From NCBI RefSeq assembly GCF_037055355.1, contig NZ_CP146350.1:8207001-8271000 (forward strand): DNA of 64,000 bases, written 5' to 3'. The notes under the pieces are model-generated. The model was not told the origin of the DNA, did not search any database, and saw only the letters and a program-made list of their open reading frames with translations. Made by a program: the position numbers and the translations under genes. Source of the DNA: Streptomyces sp. DG1A-41 (GTDB lineage Bacteria; Actinomycetota; Actinomycetes; Streptomycetales; Streptomycetaceae). Of this stretch, positions 16,774-25,413 are shown piece after piece. Numbering within the stretch: the first letter of the stretch is position 1; the number at the start of each line of letters is the position of its first letter.

Positions 16774-19700
16774 GTGAAGGCGCGACTGCGAGGCCGGGCC
16801 GTGACGGCCGTGGTCAGCACATGCATCGTCGTACTGACCGCGTTCTACTACATCTTTCCGGAGCAGCGGCTGATCTTCGTCGCCATAGCGACGACCGGTG
16901 TCACCGGTATCATCCTGGGCGTCTTGCTCAACCGCCCCGCGCAGCGACTCCCCTGGTTGTTGATCGCCGCAGGAAACTTCGCCTTCGCCGCGGGCCAGGC
17001 CGCCCAGATCATCCTCCTCCAGTTCTACGGGCAGAACCCGTTTCCGTCGATCGCCGACGGCTTCTATCTCGCGGCATATCCGCTCTATGCGGCCGGGCTG
17101 CAGGGCTTCGTCCGCTGGCGCACGAGTGGGCGGGACCGCGCGAGCCTCGTCGACGCGCTGACGCTCACCGTCGGCCTGGCACTGCTGTCGTGGCTCTTCA
17201 TCATCGAGCCGTACGCCCGCGTCGAGGGCCTCACCTGGGTGCAGAAAACGTTCTCCATGGCCTACCCGCTCGGCGACATCCTCGTCCTGGCGATGCTGCT
17301 GCGCCTGCTCGCCGGCCGTGGCGGCAAGAGCCCCTCGCTCGTGCTGCTCACCGCGGGCACCCTCGGCCTGCTCGTCGCCGACGTGGCCTACGGCCTGATA
17401 CAGCTGAACGGGACCTGGCGCACGGGTACCGCGGTCGATCTCGGCTGGGCCGTGCTGTACGGCGCCTGGGCGGTCGCCGCGCTGCATCCGACCATGCGGT
17501 CGCTGACCCAGCCGGTGGCATGGCGCGCCGAGACCGGCCTGGGCCGGCTGAGCCTGCTCACCCTGGCGTCGCTGATCGCGCCGGCCATCCTCCTGATGAC
17601 GGCGGTGCGCGGCGTGAGAACCAACGTCGGCGTGGTCGGGGTGTTCTCCGCGGTGCTCTTCGTCCTCGTGCTCTACCGCCTGGCGGGCGTGGCGGCGACC
17701 CACCGGCAGGCACTCGGCCGGGAGAAGGCGCTGCGCATCGCCGTGTCGTCACTGGGCGGAGCGAGCGACCCGCGGGATGTGGCCACGGCCGTCCACACCG
17801 CGGTGACGCAGCTCATGCCGTACGGCCCGCCGCATTCCGCGCTGCTCACCGTGCCGGACAACACGCTCTGGGTGAACGGGGAGCACGGCGGCGTACGCGG
17901 GCCCGTGTCCGCGCGGGGGACCGCAGCCGTCCGCGAACTGATGGCGTCCGGCGAGAGCCGGCTGGTGGCCCTCGACGGTGTGGGGCCCGCTCTCGCGGCC
18001 TGCCTCACGGGCGGGGACGAGGAGCCGACCCGCACCGGCCACGCGCTCGTCTGCCCACTCACCTCGCAGGATCACCCCTCGGGCGATCCGCTGATCGGGG
18101 CGCTGATCGTGGCCGGGGACGAGGAGGACCTGCTGGTGCTCCGGGACACGCTGGCGACACTCGCCGCGCAGACGGCACTCGCCGTGGCCCGGATCGCCCT
18201 CGCCCAGGAGGTCAACCGGCGCAACAGCGAAGCGTACTTCCGCACGCTGGTGCAGAACGCCTCCGACGTCATCCTCATCCTGGACGACGACAACCGGGTC
18301 CGTTACGCCAGCCCGTCCGCCGACCAGATGCTCGGCGTTCCGGACCTGGAGGGCAACCCACTCATAGATCTGGTGCCGCCGCAGGACAGCCGGGCGGTGG
18401 TCGAGACACTCGGCCGGATACGGAGCGGCGAGTACCAGAGCAGGAGCGAGCACTGGCGCATGGTCCGCGCCGACCGGACGTCCATCGAGGTCGAGGTGAG
18501 GTGGAGCGACCTGCGCGAGGAGGCGACCGTCGGTGGGGTGGTGCTCACCCTGCGGGACGTGACCGAACAGCGCAAGCTCGAACGCGAACTCACCCACCAG
18601 GCGTTCCACGACTCGCTCACCGGCCTGGCCAACCGCGTGCTCTTCCAGGACCGGGTCAGCCACGCCCTGGTGCAGGCGCAGCGCGACGGCACGGTGGTCG
18701 GCGTGCTCTTCATCGACGTGGACGACTTCAAGGTCGTCAACGACATACACGGCCACAGCGTGGGCGACGAACTCCTGGTCGCCGTGTCACTCCGCCTGCA
18801 GACCGCCGTCCGTGCCTCCGACACCGCGGCGCGCATCGGCGGCGACGAGTTCGCACTGCTGGTGGAGGGCTCCGTCTCGCCGACGGGCGTGGAGCGGTTC
18901 ACCGAGCACGTGATGAGCGTGTTCGCCGAGCCGTTCCGGCTCAGTGTGGGGCCGGTGGGTACGTACGCCAGCATCGGCGTCGCGACGACGGAGGACAGTG
19001 TCGACTCGGTCGAGCTGCTGACCCACGCCGATCTCGCGCTGTACGCGGCGAAGACGGCGGGCAAGCGCCAGTGGCGCCGCTACCACCCGGACCTGCAGAG
19101 GGGCATGGCCGAGCGGGCCAAGTTGCAGGAGGGACTGGACAGTTCGTCGATCGAGACGTCGTTCATGGTGCTCTACCAGCCCATTGTGGAGCTGGCCAGC
19201 GGTCAGATCACCGGCTTCGAGGCGCTCGTTCGCTGGCCCCACGCCACCCGCGGCATGCTGCTGCCGGAGCAGTTCATCACGCTGGCCGAGGAGAGCGGCC
19301 AGATCGTTCCGCTCGGTGCCTGGGTGCTTGATCAGGCCGCGACCGAGGCCGTCCGGTGGCAGGGCTCCCTGCGACGCGACAGGACGGCCGAGCGCGGAGC
19401 ACCCTACATCAGCGTGAATGTGTCGCCACGTCAGTTCCGGGACGAGGAGTTCTACCAGGTGGTCCGGCGTGCCCTGGATCTCTCCGGCATCGAACCGTCG
19501 TCTCTCGTACTGGAACTGACCGAGAGTGTGCTGATGTACAACGACGAACGTATCGTGGCGGAGATGAGTTCGCTCACCGACCTCGGGATCCGTATCGCGG
19601 TCGACGATTTCGGCACGGGCTACTCGTCGCTGAGCTATCTGCGTGAGTTCCCGATCTCGATACTGAAAATCGACAAGTCGTTCATCCACGAGCTCGGGCG

Positions 19701-19950
19701 CTCCCCCGAACAGTACGCCCTGGTCGAGGGCATCACGCATCTCGCGGACACACTCGGACTCACGGTGATCGCCGAAGGAGTGGAGGACGTCAGGCAGCAG
19801 GAGTTGCTGATCTCCATGGGCTGCCGGCTCGGCCAGGGGTACCTCTTCGCCGAGCCGGTCAGCGCCGACGAGGCGGAGCACCTCGTCCTCGCGCCGCCGC
19901 TCGGCCGCCTGGCCGGATTCCCCGGGACGCCCGCGGCGAGGAAGCGGTGA
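16774..19950 (+). CDS. Membrane PAS-GGDEF-EAL protein (cyclic-di-GMP cyclase/phosphodiesterase)
   Basis: 1058 residues from GTG 16774, which follows GGAGG by seven bases; the frame also opens at 16570 without a ribosome site. Residues 1-310 hold about eight membrane segments, 320-475 a GAF-like region and 488-610 a PAS domain (FRTLVQNASDVILILDDDN). The GGDEF domain keeps GGDEF at residues 689-693 (IGGDEFALL) and the EAL domain keeps EAL at 816-818 (GFEALVRWPH) with downstream DDFGTGYSS. Both enzymatic halves look competent, so it could make or break cyclic-di-GMP. It follows the polysaccharide cluster, whose synthesis cyclic-di-GMP often controls. The 224 bases before it hold no gene. Confidence 0.92.
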   Translation: MKARLRGRAVTAVVSTCIVVLTAFYYIFPEQRLIFVAIATTGVTGIILGVLLNRPAQRLPWLLIAAGNFAFAAGQAAQIILLQFYGQNPFPSIADGFYLAAYPLYAAGLQGFVRWRTSGRDRASLVDALTLTVGLALLSWLFIIEPYARVEGLTWVQKTFSMAYPLGDILVLAMLLRLLAGRGGKSPSLVLLTAGTLGLLVADVAYGLIQLNGTWRTGTAVDLGWAVLYGAWAVAALHPTMRSLTQPVAWRAETGLGRLSLLTLASLIAPAILLMTAVRGVRTNVGVVGVFSAVLFVLVLYRLAGVAATHRQALGREKALRIAVSSLGGASDPRDVATAVHTAVTQLMPYGPPHSALLTVPDNTLWVNGEHGGVRGPVSARGTAAVRELMASGESRLVALDGVGPALAACLTGGDEEPTRTGHALVCPLTSQDHPSGDPLIGALIVAGDEEDLLVLRDTLATLAAQTALAVARIALAQEVNRRNSEAYFRTLVQNASDVILILDDDNRVRYASPSADQMLGVPDLEGNPLIDLVPPQDSRAVVETLGRIRSGEYQSRSEHWRMVRADRTSIEVEVRWSDLREEATVGGVVLTLRDVTEQRKLERELTHQAFHDSLTGLANRVLFQDRVSHALVQAQRDGTVVGVLFIDVDDFKVVNDIHGHSVGDELLVAVSLRLQTAVRASDTAARIGGDEFALLVEGSVSPTGVERFTEHVMSVFAEPFRLSVGPVGTYASIGVATTEDSVDSVELLTHADLALYAAKTAGKRQWRRYHPDLQRGMAERAKLQEGLDSSSIETSFMVLYQPIVELASGQITGFEALVRWPHATRGMLLPEQFITLAEESGQIVPLGAWVLDQAATEAVRWQGSLRRDRTAERGAPYISVNVSPRQFRDEEFYQVVRRALDLSGIEPSSLVLELTESVLMYNDERIVAEMSSLTDLGIRIAVDDFGTGYSSLSYLREFPISILKIDKSFIHELGRSPEQYALVEGITHLADTLGLTVIAEGVEDVRQQELLISMGCRLGQGYLFAEPVSADEAEHLVLAPPLGRLAGFPGTPAARKR

Positions 19951-20028
19951 GGGTGGCAACCCTCCGCCGCGAGGGGCGCATGTCGTGCTCCGCACCCGCA
20001 GGGCGCCGGGCGAGGCAGGAGGCCCAGG

Positions 20029-23000
20029 GTGACGGAACGTGATCACCTGTCGGCCGAGTCGGCCGTGCTGTGTGTCGTGCTGCGCAACGAAGAGGAGCAG
20101 TACGCGATCTGGCCCGCCGATCACCTGATTCCGGCCGGGTGGCATCGGATCGGCGGACCGGCGTCCGCCGAGTGGTGCGGGAGCCTGGTCGAGCGCCTGT
20201 GGACCGACATGCGGCCCGCGAGTGTCCGCGCCGGTCGGCGTCCCCTGAAACCCGGGCCGGGCACCGTGCCGGAGCTGGTCCGTGAGCGGGCGCGGCGTGC
20301 GCCGTCCGCTCTCGCCGTGCTCTCTGACGAGGGCCGGCTCGACTACGCCGAGCTGACCGGCCGCGCCGACCGGCTCGCCCACGAGTTGCGGGAGTCGGGC
20401 GTCGACACCGAATCCGTCGTCACCGTGTGTCTCGACCGCGCACCCGAGCTGATCGTCGCGCTGCTGGCGGTGCTGAACTCCGGCGGCGCCTTCCTGCCCC
20501 TCGACCCGGCGACTCCTCGGCAACGGATGGTCGCACTGGTCGCGGAGACCGGTTCACGCCTCATCGTCTCGAGCAGCGAGCACGCCCCCAAGTTCTCCGG
20601 ATGCCCGGCGCGAATCGTCCAGGCCGGGGAACCGGCCACGCGGGCGGAGGACCCGCGGGTGGCACCGGGCCCGCGGCCGGAAGACCTCGCCTACGTCATC
20701 TACACCTCCGGATCCACCGGACCTCCCAAGGGCGTGATGATCACTCACGGGTCGCTGGCCCACTCCCTCACCGCGGTGGCCCGAGCGTACGAACTCAGGC
20801 CGGGTGACCGGGTGCTGCACGCCGCGGCGCTCGGCTTCGACACCTCGCTGGAGCAGATCTTCGCGACGCTGATCAGCGGTGCGACGCTCGTCCTCGCGGG
20901 GACTGGGACGTGGGCACCCACCGACCTGCTGCACCGCCTCCCGGAACAGGGAGTCACCGTCGCCGACCTGACCCCCGCGTACTGGCAGCGGATCGTCTCC
21001 GTCGCGGACCGCGGCGAGATCCTCGCGTCGCTCAGACTCGTCATCGTCGGCGGCGAGATCGTCACCGCGAAGGACTGCCGCGCCCTGCTGCGCCGGATCC
21101 CCGGCGCGCGGCTCGTCAACGCCTACGGGCTCACCGAGTCGACCATCACCTCCACCATCTGCGACCTCGACGAGGAGGTGCTCGCCGCTCCGGACGCCGA
21201 TGTCGCCCCGGTCGGCAGGCCCCTGGAGGGGAATCGCGTCCACGTGCTCGACGCCGAACTGCGCCCGGTGGAGCCGGGCGAGCGCGGCGAGATCTACCTC
21301 GGCGGCCCGGGGCTGGCGCGCGGGGTCCGGCGGCAACCCGCCCTGACCGCACAGCAGTTCCTGCCCGACCCGTATGGTTCCGCACCGGGGGACCGGATGT
21401 ACCGCACCGGAGACCTGGGCCGCCTGCGCTCGGACGGCAACCTGGAGGTCTTGGGCCGGATCGACGACCAGATGAAGATCCGCGGGTTCCGGGTCGACCC
21501 GGCCGAGGTCGAGGCCGCGCTCGTCTCCCACCCGGAGATCGGCCAGGCGATGGTCGTGGCCCGGGCGCGCGACAAAGGCGACCGGGACCTCATCGCGTAT
21601 TACACGACGACCGCGCCGCCGACCGGTGGCGAGGCGGCGCTGCGGGCCCGGCTGCGGTCGGCACTCGCCGAGGTCCTGCCGGGCTACATGATCCCGGCAG
21701 CCTTCCACGCGGTGGCACGCCTGCCCGTCACACCCGGCGGAAAGCTCGACCGCAGGGCCGTGCCGGAAACCGCGGCCCCGGCGAGGGCGGCGGCCGTCGC
21801 CGACGACCGTCCGGTGCAGCAGGGTATGGCCCAGTTGTGGGGCCAGATCCTGGATGTGGACTACGTCCGTCCGCAGGACGACTTCTTCGAGCTGGGCGGC
21901 AACTCGCTGCTGGCCATGGAGATGCTTGCCCGGACCCGCGTCATATACGGCATCGGCATCACACAGATCCGCGCCCTGACCCGTTCACTGCTGCGGCATC
22001 CGACGCTCGACGAGTTCACCGAAGCCGTGCGCCAGGCACGTGCCGGCACACTGGCCCACCCGGAGAGCGGGAGTGTCGACTTCGCCGCCGAGGCCGATCG
22101 GCGCGTTCCTGCAGTGGGCCGTGACGCGCCGCACCCCCGGCACCCACGCGACGTACTCCTCACCGGGGCGACCGGGTTCTGCGGCGCGTACATGATCGAC
22201 GAGCTGCTGCGCAGGACGACGGGACGGATTCTCTGCCTGGTCAGGGCCTCCGACGAGCAGCACGGCATGGAGCGGATCCGCGCCAGCCATCAGCGGTACG
22301 TCCTCAGCGATCTGTCCAGCGCGCGCGTCCAGCCGGTCGTCGGCGACCTGGGCAAGCCCGGACTGGGGCTGCCGCCCGGCCGGTTCGAGGAGCTGGGATC
22401 CACCATCGATGCCGTCTACCACTTCGGCGGCCAGGTCAACTTCATCTACCCGTACCACGAGTTGCGCGCGGTCAACGTCGACGGAACGTACGAGATTATC
22501 CGCCTCGCCGCCGGCCGGGCCGTCCCCGTCCACTTCACCTCCAGCATGGCGGTGCTCGCCGGATTCGGGCCGGCCGGGGTGCGCCAGGTGACGGAGCACA
22601 CGCCGCTGCGCTTCCCCGAGTATCTGTCGGTGGGATACGTGGAGACCAAATGGGTCGGCGAGGCGCTCCTGAAGAAGGCGTCCGACGCGGGCCTGCCGGT
22701 CGTCGTCTACCGCCTGATGGACATCACGGGCAGCAGCGGAACAGGTGTGATGAACGACAGCAGCGAGATGGCCGCCCTCTTCGGCTTCATCGCGCGGACC
22801 GGGCTGTGCCCTGACGTCCGGCTGCCGCTGGACTTCCTGCCGGCCGACCACCTCACCCGCGCGATCGGACACGTCTCCACCAGCCTCCCCGCACGCGGCG
22901 AGGTCTACCACCTCACCAACCCCCGTCCCGCGCTTCTGGGTTCGCTCGCCGAGCGCCTGCGTCAGCGGGGTTACCCGGTCCGGGAGATCCCCTACGCCGA

Positions 23001-23295
23001 GTGGGTCGCCGCTGTGGTGAAGTACGCGGCCGGACACCCCTCCGACCCGTTGACCCCGTTCGTCCCGCTCTTCGTCGACCGGTGCCACCACGCCGACATC
23101 ACCGTGAGCGAGATGTACTTCCAGGGCGTGTTCCCGGAGTTCACCCGCACCAATGGGGAGCGGGCCATGCGGGACGCCGGGATCGACGTTCCGCCGGTGG
23201 ACGCGGAGATGATGGACCGCTACATCGACTTCCTCCAGAAGTCCGACTACGTCCGGCCGGAGAAGAGCGGAGGACAGGGAGCGGCACGATGGTGA
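20029..23295 (+). CDS. Stand-alone NRPS: MbtH-adenylation-carrier-reductase fusion
   Basis: 1088 residues from GTG 20029, with GGAGG seven bases upstream. Residues 1-65 form an MbtH domain (NEEEQYAIWPADHLIPAGWH, then LWTDMRPASVR). The adenylation domain follows: YTSGSTGPPKG near 226, NAYGLTEST near 364, YRTGDLG near 458, and the A10 lysine in GGKLDRRAVP near 570. The carrier domain has DDFFELGGNSLLAME with Ser626 for phosphopantetheine. A thioester reductase completes it (LLTGATGFCGAYM near 709; YVETK near 871). It should activate one amino acid and release it as an aldehyde or alcohol. Aligned by eye to GrsA, the pocket reads D-T-E-D-V-V-A-I-T; its acidic residues hint at a basic substrate. 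There is no condensation domain; the next gene may make the peptide bond. Confidence 0.9.
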   Translation: MTERDHLSAESAVLCVVLRNEEEQYAIWPADHLIPAGWHRIGGPASAEWCGSLVERLWTDMRPASVRAGRRPLKPGPGTVPELVRERARRAPSALAVLSDEGRLDYAELTGRADRLAHELRESGVDTESVVTVCLDRAPELIVALLAVLNSGGAFLPLDPATPRQRMVALVAETGSRLIVSSSEHAPKFSGCPARIVQAGEPATRAEDPRVAPGPRPEDLAYVIYTSGSTGPPKGVMITHGSLAHSLTAVARAYELRPGDRVLHAAALGFDTSLEQIFATLISGATLVLAGTGTWAPTDLLHRLPEQGVTVADLTPAYWQRIVSVADRGEILASLRLVIVGGEIVTAKDCRALLRRIPGARLVNAYGLTESTITSTICDLDEEVLAAPDADVAPVGRPLEGNRVHVLDAELRPVEPGERGEIYLGGPGLARGVRRQPALTAQQFLPDPYGSAPGDRMYRTGDLGRLRSDGNLEVLGRIDDQMKIRGFRVDPAEVEAALVSHPEIGQAMVVARARDKGDRDLIAYYTTTAPPTGGEAALRARLRSALAEVLPGYMIPAAFHAVARLPVTPGGKLDRRAVPETAAPARAAAVADDRPVQQGMAQLWGQILDVDYVRPQDDFFELGGNSLLAMEMLARTRVIYGIGITQIRALTRSLLRHPTLDEFTEAVRQARAGTLAHPESGSVDFAAEADRRVPAVGRDAPHPRHPRDVLLTGATGFCGAYMIDELLRRTTGRILCLVRASDEQHGMERIRASHQRYVLSDLSSARVQPVVGDLGKPGLGLPPGRFEELGSTIDAVYHFGGQVNFIYPYHELRAVNVDGTYEIIRLAAGRAVPVHFTSSMAVLAGFGPAGVRQVTEHTPLRFPEYLSVGYVETKWVGEALLKKASDAGLPVVVYRLMDITGSSGTGVMNDSSEMAALFGFIARTGLCPDVRLPLDFLPADHLTRAIGHVSTSLPARGEVYHLTNPRPALLGSLAERLRQRGYPVREIPYAEWVAAVVKYAAGHPSDPLTPFVPLFVDRCHHADITVSEMYFQGVFPEFTRTNGERAMRDAGIDVPPVDAEMMDRYIDFLQKSDYVRPEKSGGQGAARW

Positions 23296-24092
23296 GCCGG
23301 TGCGCTGGCTGGGAGGCGCTGGACGTGCGGGAAGCGGCCCCCGACGGTCCGGTGGCCTTCTGCGCCGACCTCTCTCCCGCCAGTCTCCTGGCGGCGTACC
23401 GCGCCGGCGTCTATCCCTTCCCGGCGTCCGACGAGTACGTCCGCGCCCTCAACGAGGCGGTCTTCGCCGATCAGGTCCAGGACGGCCGCATCCGGCTCGT
23501 GGGCAAGGACGCAGGGGAGGAAGCGGCCGACCCCTACGCCGTCTCCTGGTGGTCGCCCGACCCCAGGCCGGTACTGCCCGTCACGTCCGCGCACCTGAGC
23601 CGGAGCCTCGCCCGACGGCTGCGCAACCGGCTGCCGTGGTCGACCAGCATGGACCGGCGGTTCGAGCAGGTCGTCCGAGAATGCCGTGCCGGCCGCGACC
23701 CGTTGTGGCTCACCGACGAGCTGATCGCAAGCCTGGTCCGCCTCCATGAACTCGGCCACGCCCACAGCGTCGAGGTGTGGGAGGACGGCGATCTGATCGG
23801 CGGCGTCTTCGGCCTCCAGGTCGGATCGGTCTTCAGCATGGACTCGATGTTCTTCCACCGCCCCGGCGCCTCGAAGGTCGCGGTGACCGACCTCGCGGCG
23901 CGCTTCGCCCAGGCCGGGGGCGTGCTGCTCGACGCTCAGCGGGACAGCCCGCACGTCCGCGACCTGGGCGGCGTTCTCATACCGCGGGAGCAGTACGTGC
24001 GACACCTTGGCCGCACCACGCGCGACCGCCTCCCGATGACCACCGCCACCCTGCCCGCCCGCCGCCTCACCCCGCCGACGGGATCGCACTGA
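23289..24092 (+). CDS. Leucyl/phenylalanyl-tRNA transferase homologue (Aat family), probably biosynthetic
   Basis: 267 residues; its ATG overlaps the last seven bases of the NRPS gene, so the two are translationally coupled. Family motifs are clear: DLSPASLLAAYRAGVYPFP, SWWSPDPRPVL, WLTDELIASLVRLHELGHAH, SVEVWEDGDLIGGVFGLQVG, ASKVAVTDLAARF and LLDAQRDSPH. Classic Aat moves Leu or Phe from tRNA to protein N-termini. D215 and Q217 match the conserved D-C-Q region. Two departures stand out: about 30 extra residues between YPFP and WWSPDPR, and D185-S-M-F where E-S-M-F is usual. Coupling to an NRPS lacking a condensation domain suggests it adds an aminoacyl group from tRNA to the carrier-bound or released amino acid. 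Confidence 0.88.
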   Translation: MVSRCAGWEALDVREAAPDGPVAFCADLSPASLLAAYRAGVYPFPASDEYVRALNEAVFADQVQDGRIRLVGKDAGEEAADPYAVSWWSPDPRPVLPVTSAHLSRSLARRLRNRLPWSTSMDRRFEQVVRECRAGRDPLWLTDELIASLVRLHELGHAHSVEVWEDGDLIGGVFGLQVGSVFSMDSMFFHRPGASKVAVTDLAARFAQAGGVLLDAQRDSPHVRDLGGVLIPREQYVRHLGRTTRDRLPMTTATLPARRLTPPTGSH

Positions 24093-24223
24093 CCCCGTTC
24101 CGCGCGCCGCTCGTCGCCGGACGCGGCTCTGGCACGCTGGTGTCGGCCAGGCACGCCGCCTTCGTGCGGTGCCTGTCGTGGTGGTGCGGCGTCTCGCCGA
24201 CATTCATGGGCCACACGGCGGTG

Positions 24224-25324
24224 CTACTCCTTCGTCACCAGCCGCCGGGCGGAACCGTCGTAGCCGTGCGGGTTGAGCTGCTGGAAGTGCCAGGCGTCGC
24301 GGCACATGTCGGACAGGTCGCGCGTGGGACGCCAGCTCCAGGTGCGGGCCACGGCGGTCGCGTCGGCGACGAGCTCGGCGACGTCCCCCGGCCGCCTGGG
24401 CGCGATCTCGTACGGGACGTTCCGGCCGCACGCCTCGGAGAACGCGGCGACGACCTCCAGAACCGAACTGCCCCTGCCGAGTCCGAGGTTGTACACGTGC
24501 ATGCCCGGCGCGTCGGCGACGTGATCGAGTGCGAGGCGGTGCGCCTCCACGGTGTCCAGGACGTGGAGGTAGTCGCGGATCGCGGTCCCGTCGGGCGTGG
24601 GGTAGTCGTCGCCGTAGACGCGCAGCCGTTCCCGGCGGCCGACGGCGACCTGGGCGACGTACGGCATGAGGTTGTCGGGCGTGCCGCGCGGGTCCTCGCC
24701 GAGCAGGCCGCTGGGATGGGCGCCGGCCGGGTTGAAGTACCGCAGGCACAGCACCGTGTACTCGGGGCGGCGGTCGCAGACGTCGGCGAGGATCTGCTCG
24801 CAGAGCCACTTGGAGGCCGCGTACGGGTTGGTGGGGCGGGCCGGGGCGGTCTCGTCGATCGGGCCGGGGCCCGCGTCGCCGTAGATCGAACAGGAGGAGG
24901 AGAACACCATCCTGTGCACGCCGTGTTCGTGCATGGTGCGCAGCAGTGACGTGGTGCCGCCGACGTTCGTGTCGTAGTACTCCACGGGCATCCTGGTCGA
25001 CTCGCTCACCGACTTGTGCGCCGCGAAGTGCACGACGGCGTCCACCGGATGCCGGTCGAAAACGGCCGACAGCGCGTGCCGGTCCCGGATGTCCAGCTCG
25101 TAGACGGCGCCGACGAAGCGCCCGGCGAGCCGCTCGACGCGCGCGAAGACCTGGGGCGTGCTGTTGGAGTAGTCGTCGACCACGATGACTTCGTAACCGT
25201 GGTCGAGGAGCTCCACGCAGGCATGACTGCCGATGAAACCGGCCCCGCCCGTGACGAGGACGGTCGAGGGGGCCCATGAGGGGCCGGCTCCTCGAGCGGT
25301 CGGCGGCTGGTTCCTGCGGGCCAT
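24224..25324 (-). CDS. galE: UDP-glucose 4-epimerase
   Basis: 366 residues from ATG 25324. VLVTGGAGFIGSHACVELL is the NAD motif, and GalE-specific features include AVVHFAAHKSVSEST, FSSSCSIYGD, NPYAASKWLCEQIL and YFNPAGAHPSGLLGEDP. It interconverts UDP-glucose and UDP-galactose. The first ~18 residues precede the conserved fold and may be a start-site extension. It stands alone, convergent with the Aat-like gene. Motif site D lies 45 bases upstream, suggesting co-regulation with the polysaccharide cluster more than 15 kb away. The 131 bases after its stop hold nothing recognisable. Confidence 0.93.
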   Translation of the reverse strand: MARRNQPPTARGAGPSWAPSTVLVTGGAGFIGSHACVELLDHGYEVIVVDDYSNSTPQVFARVERLAGRFVGAVYELDIRDRHALSAVFDRHPVDAVVHFAAHKSVSESTRMPVEYYDTNVGGTTSLLRTMHEHGVHRMVFSSSCSIYGDAGPGPIDETAPARPTNPYAASKWLCEQILADVCDRRPEYTVLCLRYFNPAGAHPSGLLGEDPRGTPDNLMPYVAQVAVGRRERLRVYGDDYPTPDGTAIRDYLHVLDTVEAHRLALDHVADAPGMHVYNLGLGRGSSVLEVVAAFSEACGRNVPYEIAPRRPGDVAELVADATAVARTWSWRPTRDLSDMCRDAWHFQQLNPHGYDGSARRLVTKE

Positions 25325-25368
25325 GCCAGGACTCCCGCGTCGGATGCGGTCAGGGCTGGAACCGTATG

Positions 25369-25386
25369 TTTACGGTGTATATGTAC
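25369..25386 (+). promoter_or_regulatory. Shared 18-bp motif, site D
   Basis: TTTACGGTGTATATGTAC matches site A at 15 of 18 positions. It lies in the 89-base gap between galE (start 25324, minus strand) and the stop of the GntR gene at 25414, so only galE can be the target. This links galE to the polysaccharide genes near 2.6, 7.6 and 8.7 kb. Confidence 0.55.
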
Positions 25387-25413
25387 GACTCTGCATCCGG
25401 GTGCCTGGTCCGG

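Noticed and set aside
16821..19331. 836-codon second frame inside the GGDEF-EAL gene
   Set aside because: A frame-shadow of the cyclic-di-GMP protein; Arg/Gly/Pro-rich translation with no motifs.
24093..24223. Terminator or small gene between the Aat-like gene and galE
   Set aside because: No convincing stem-loop or open frame with a ribosome site was found in these 131 bases.
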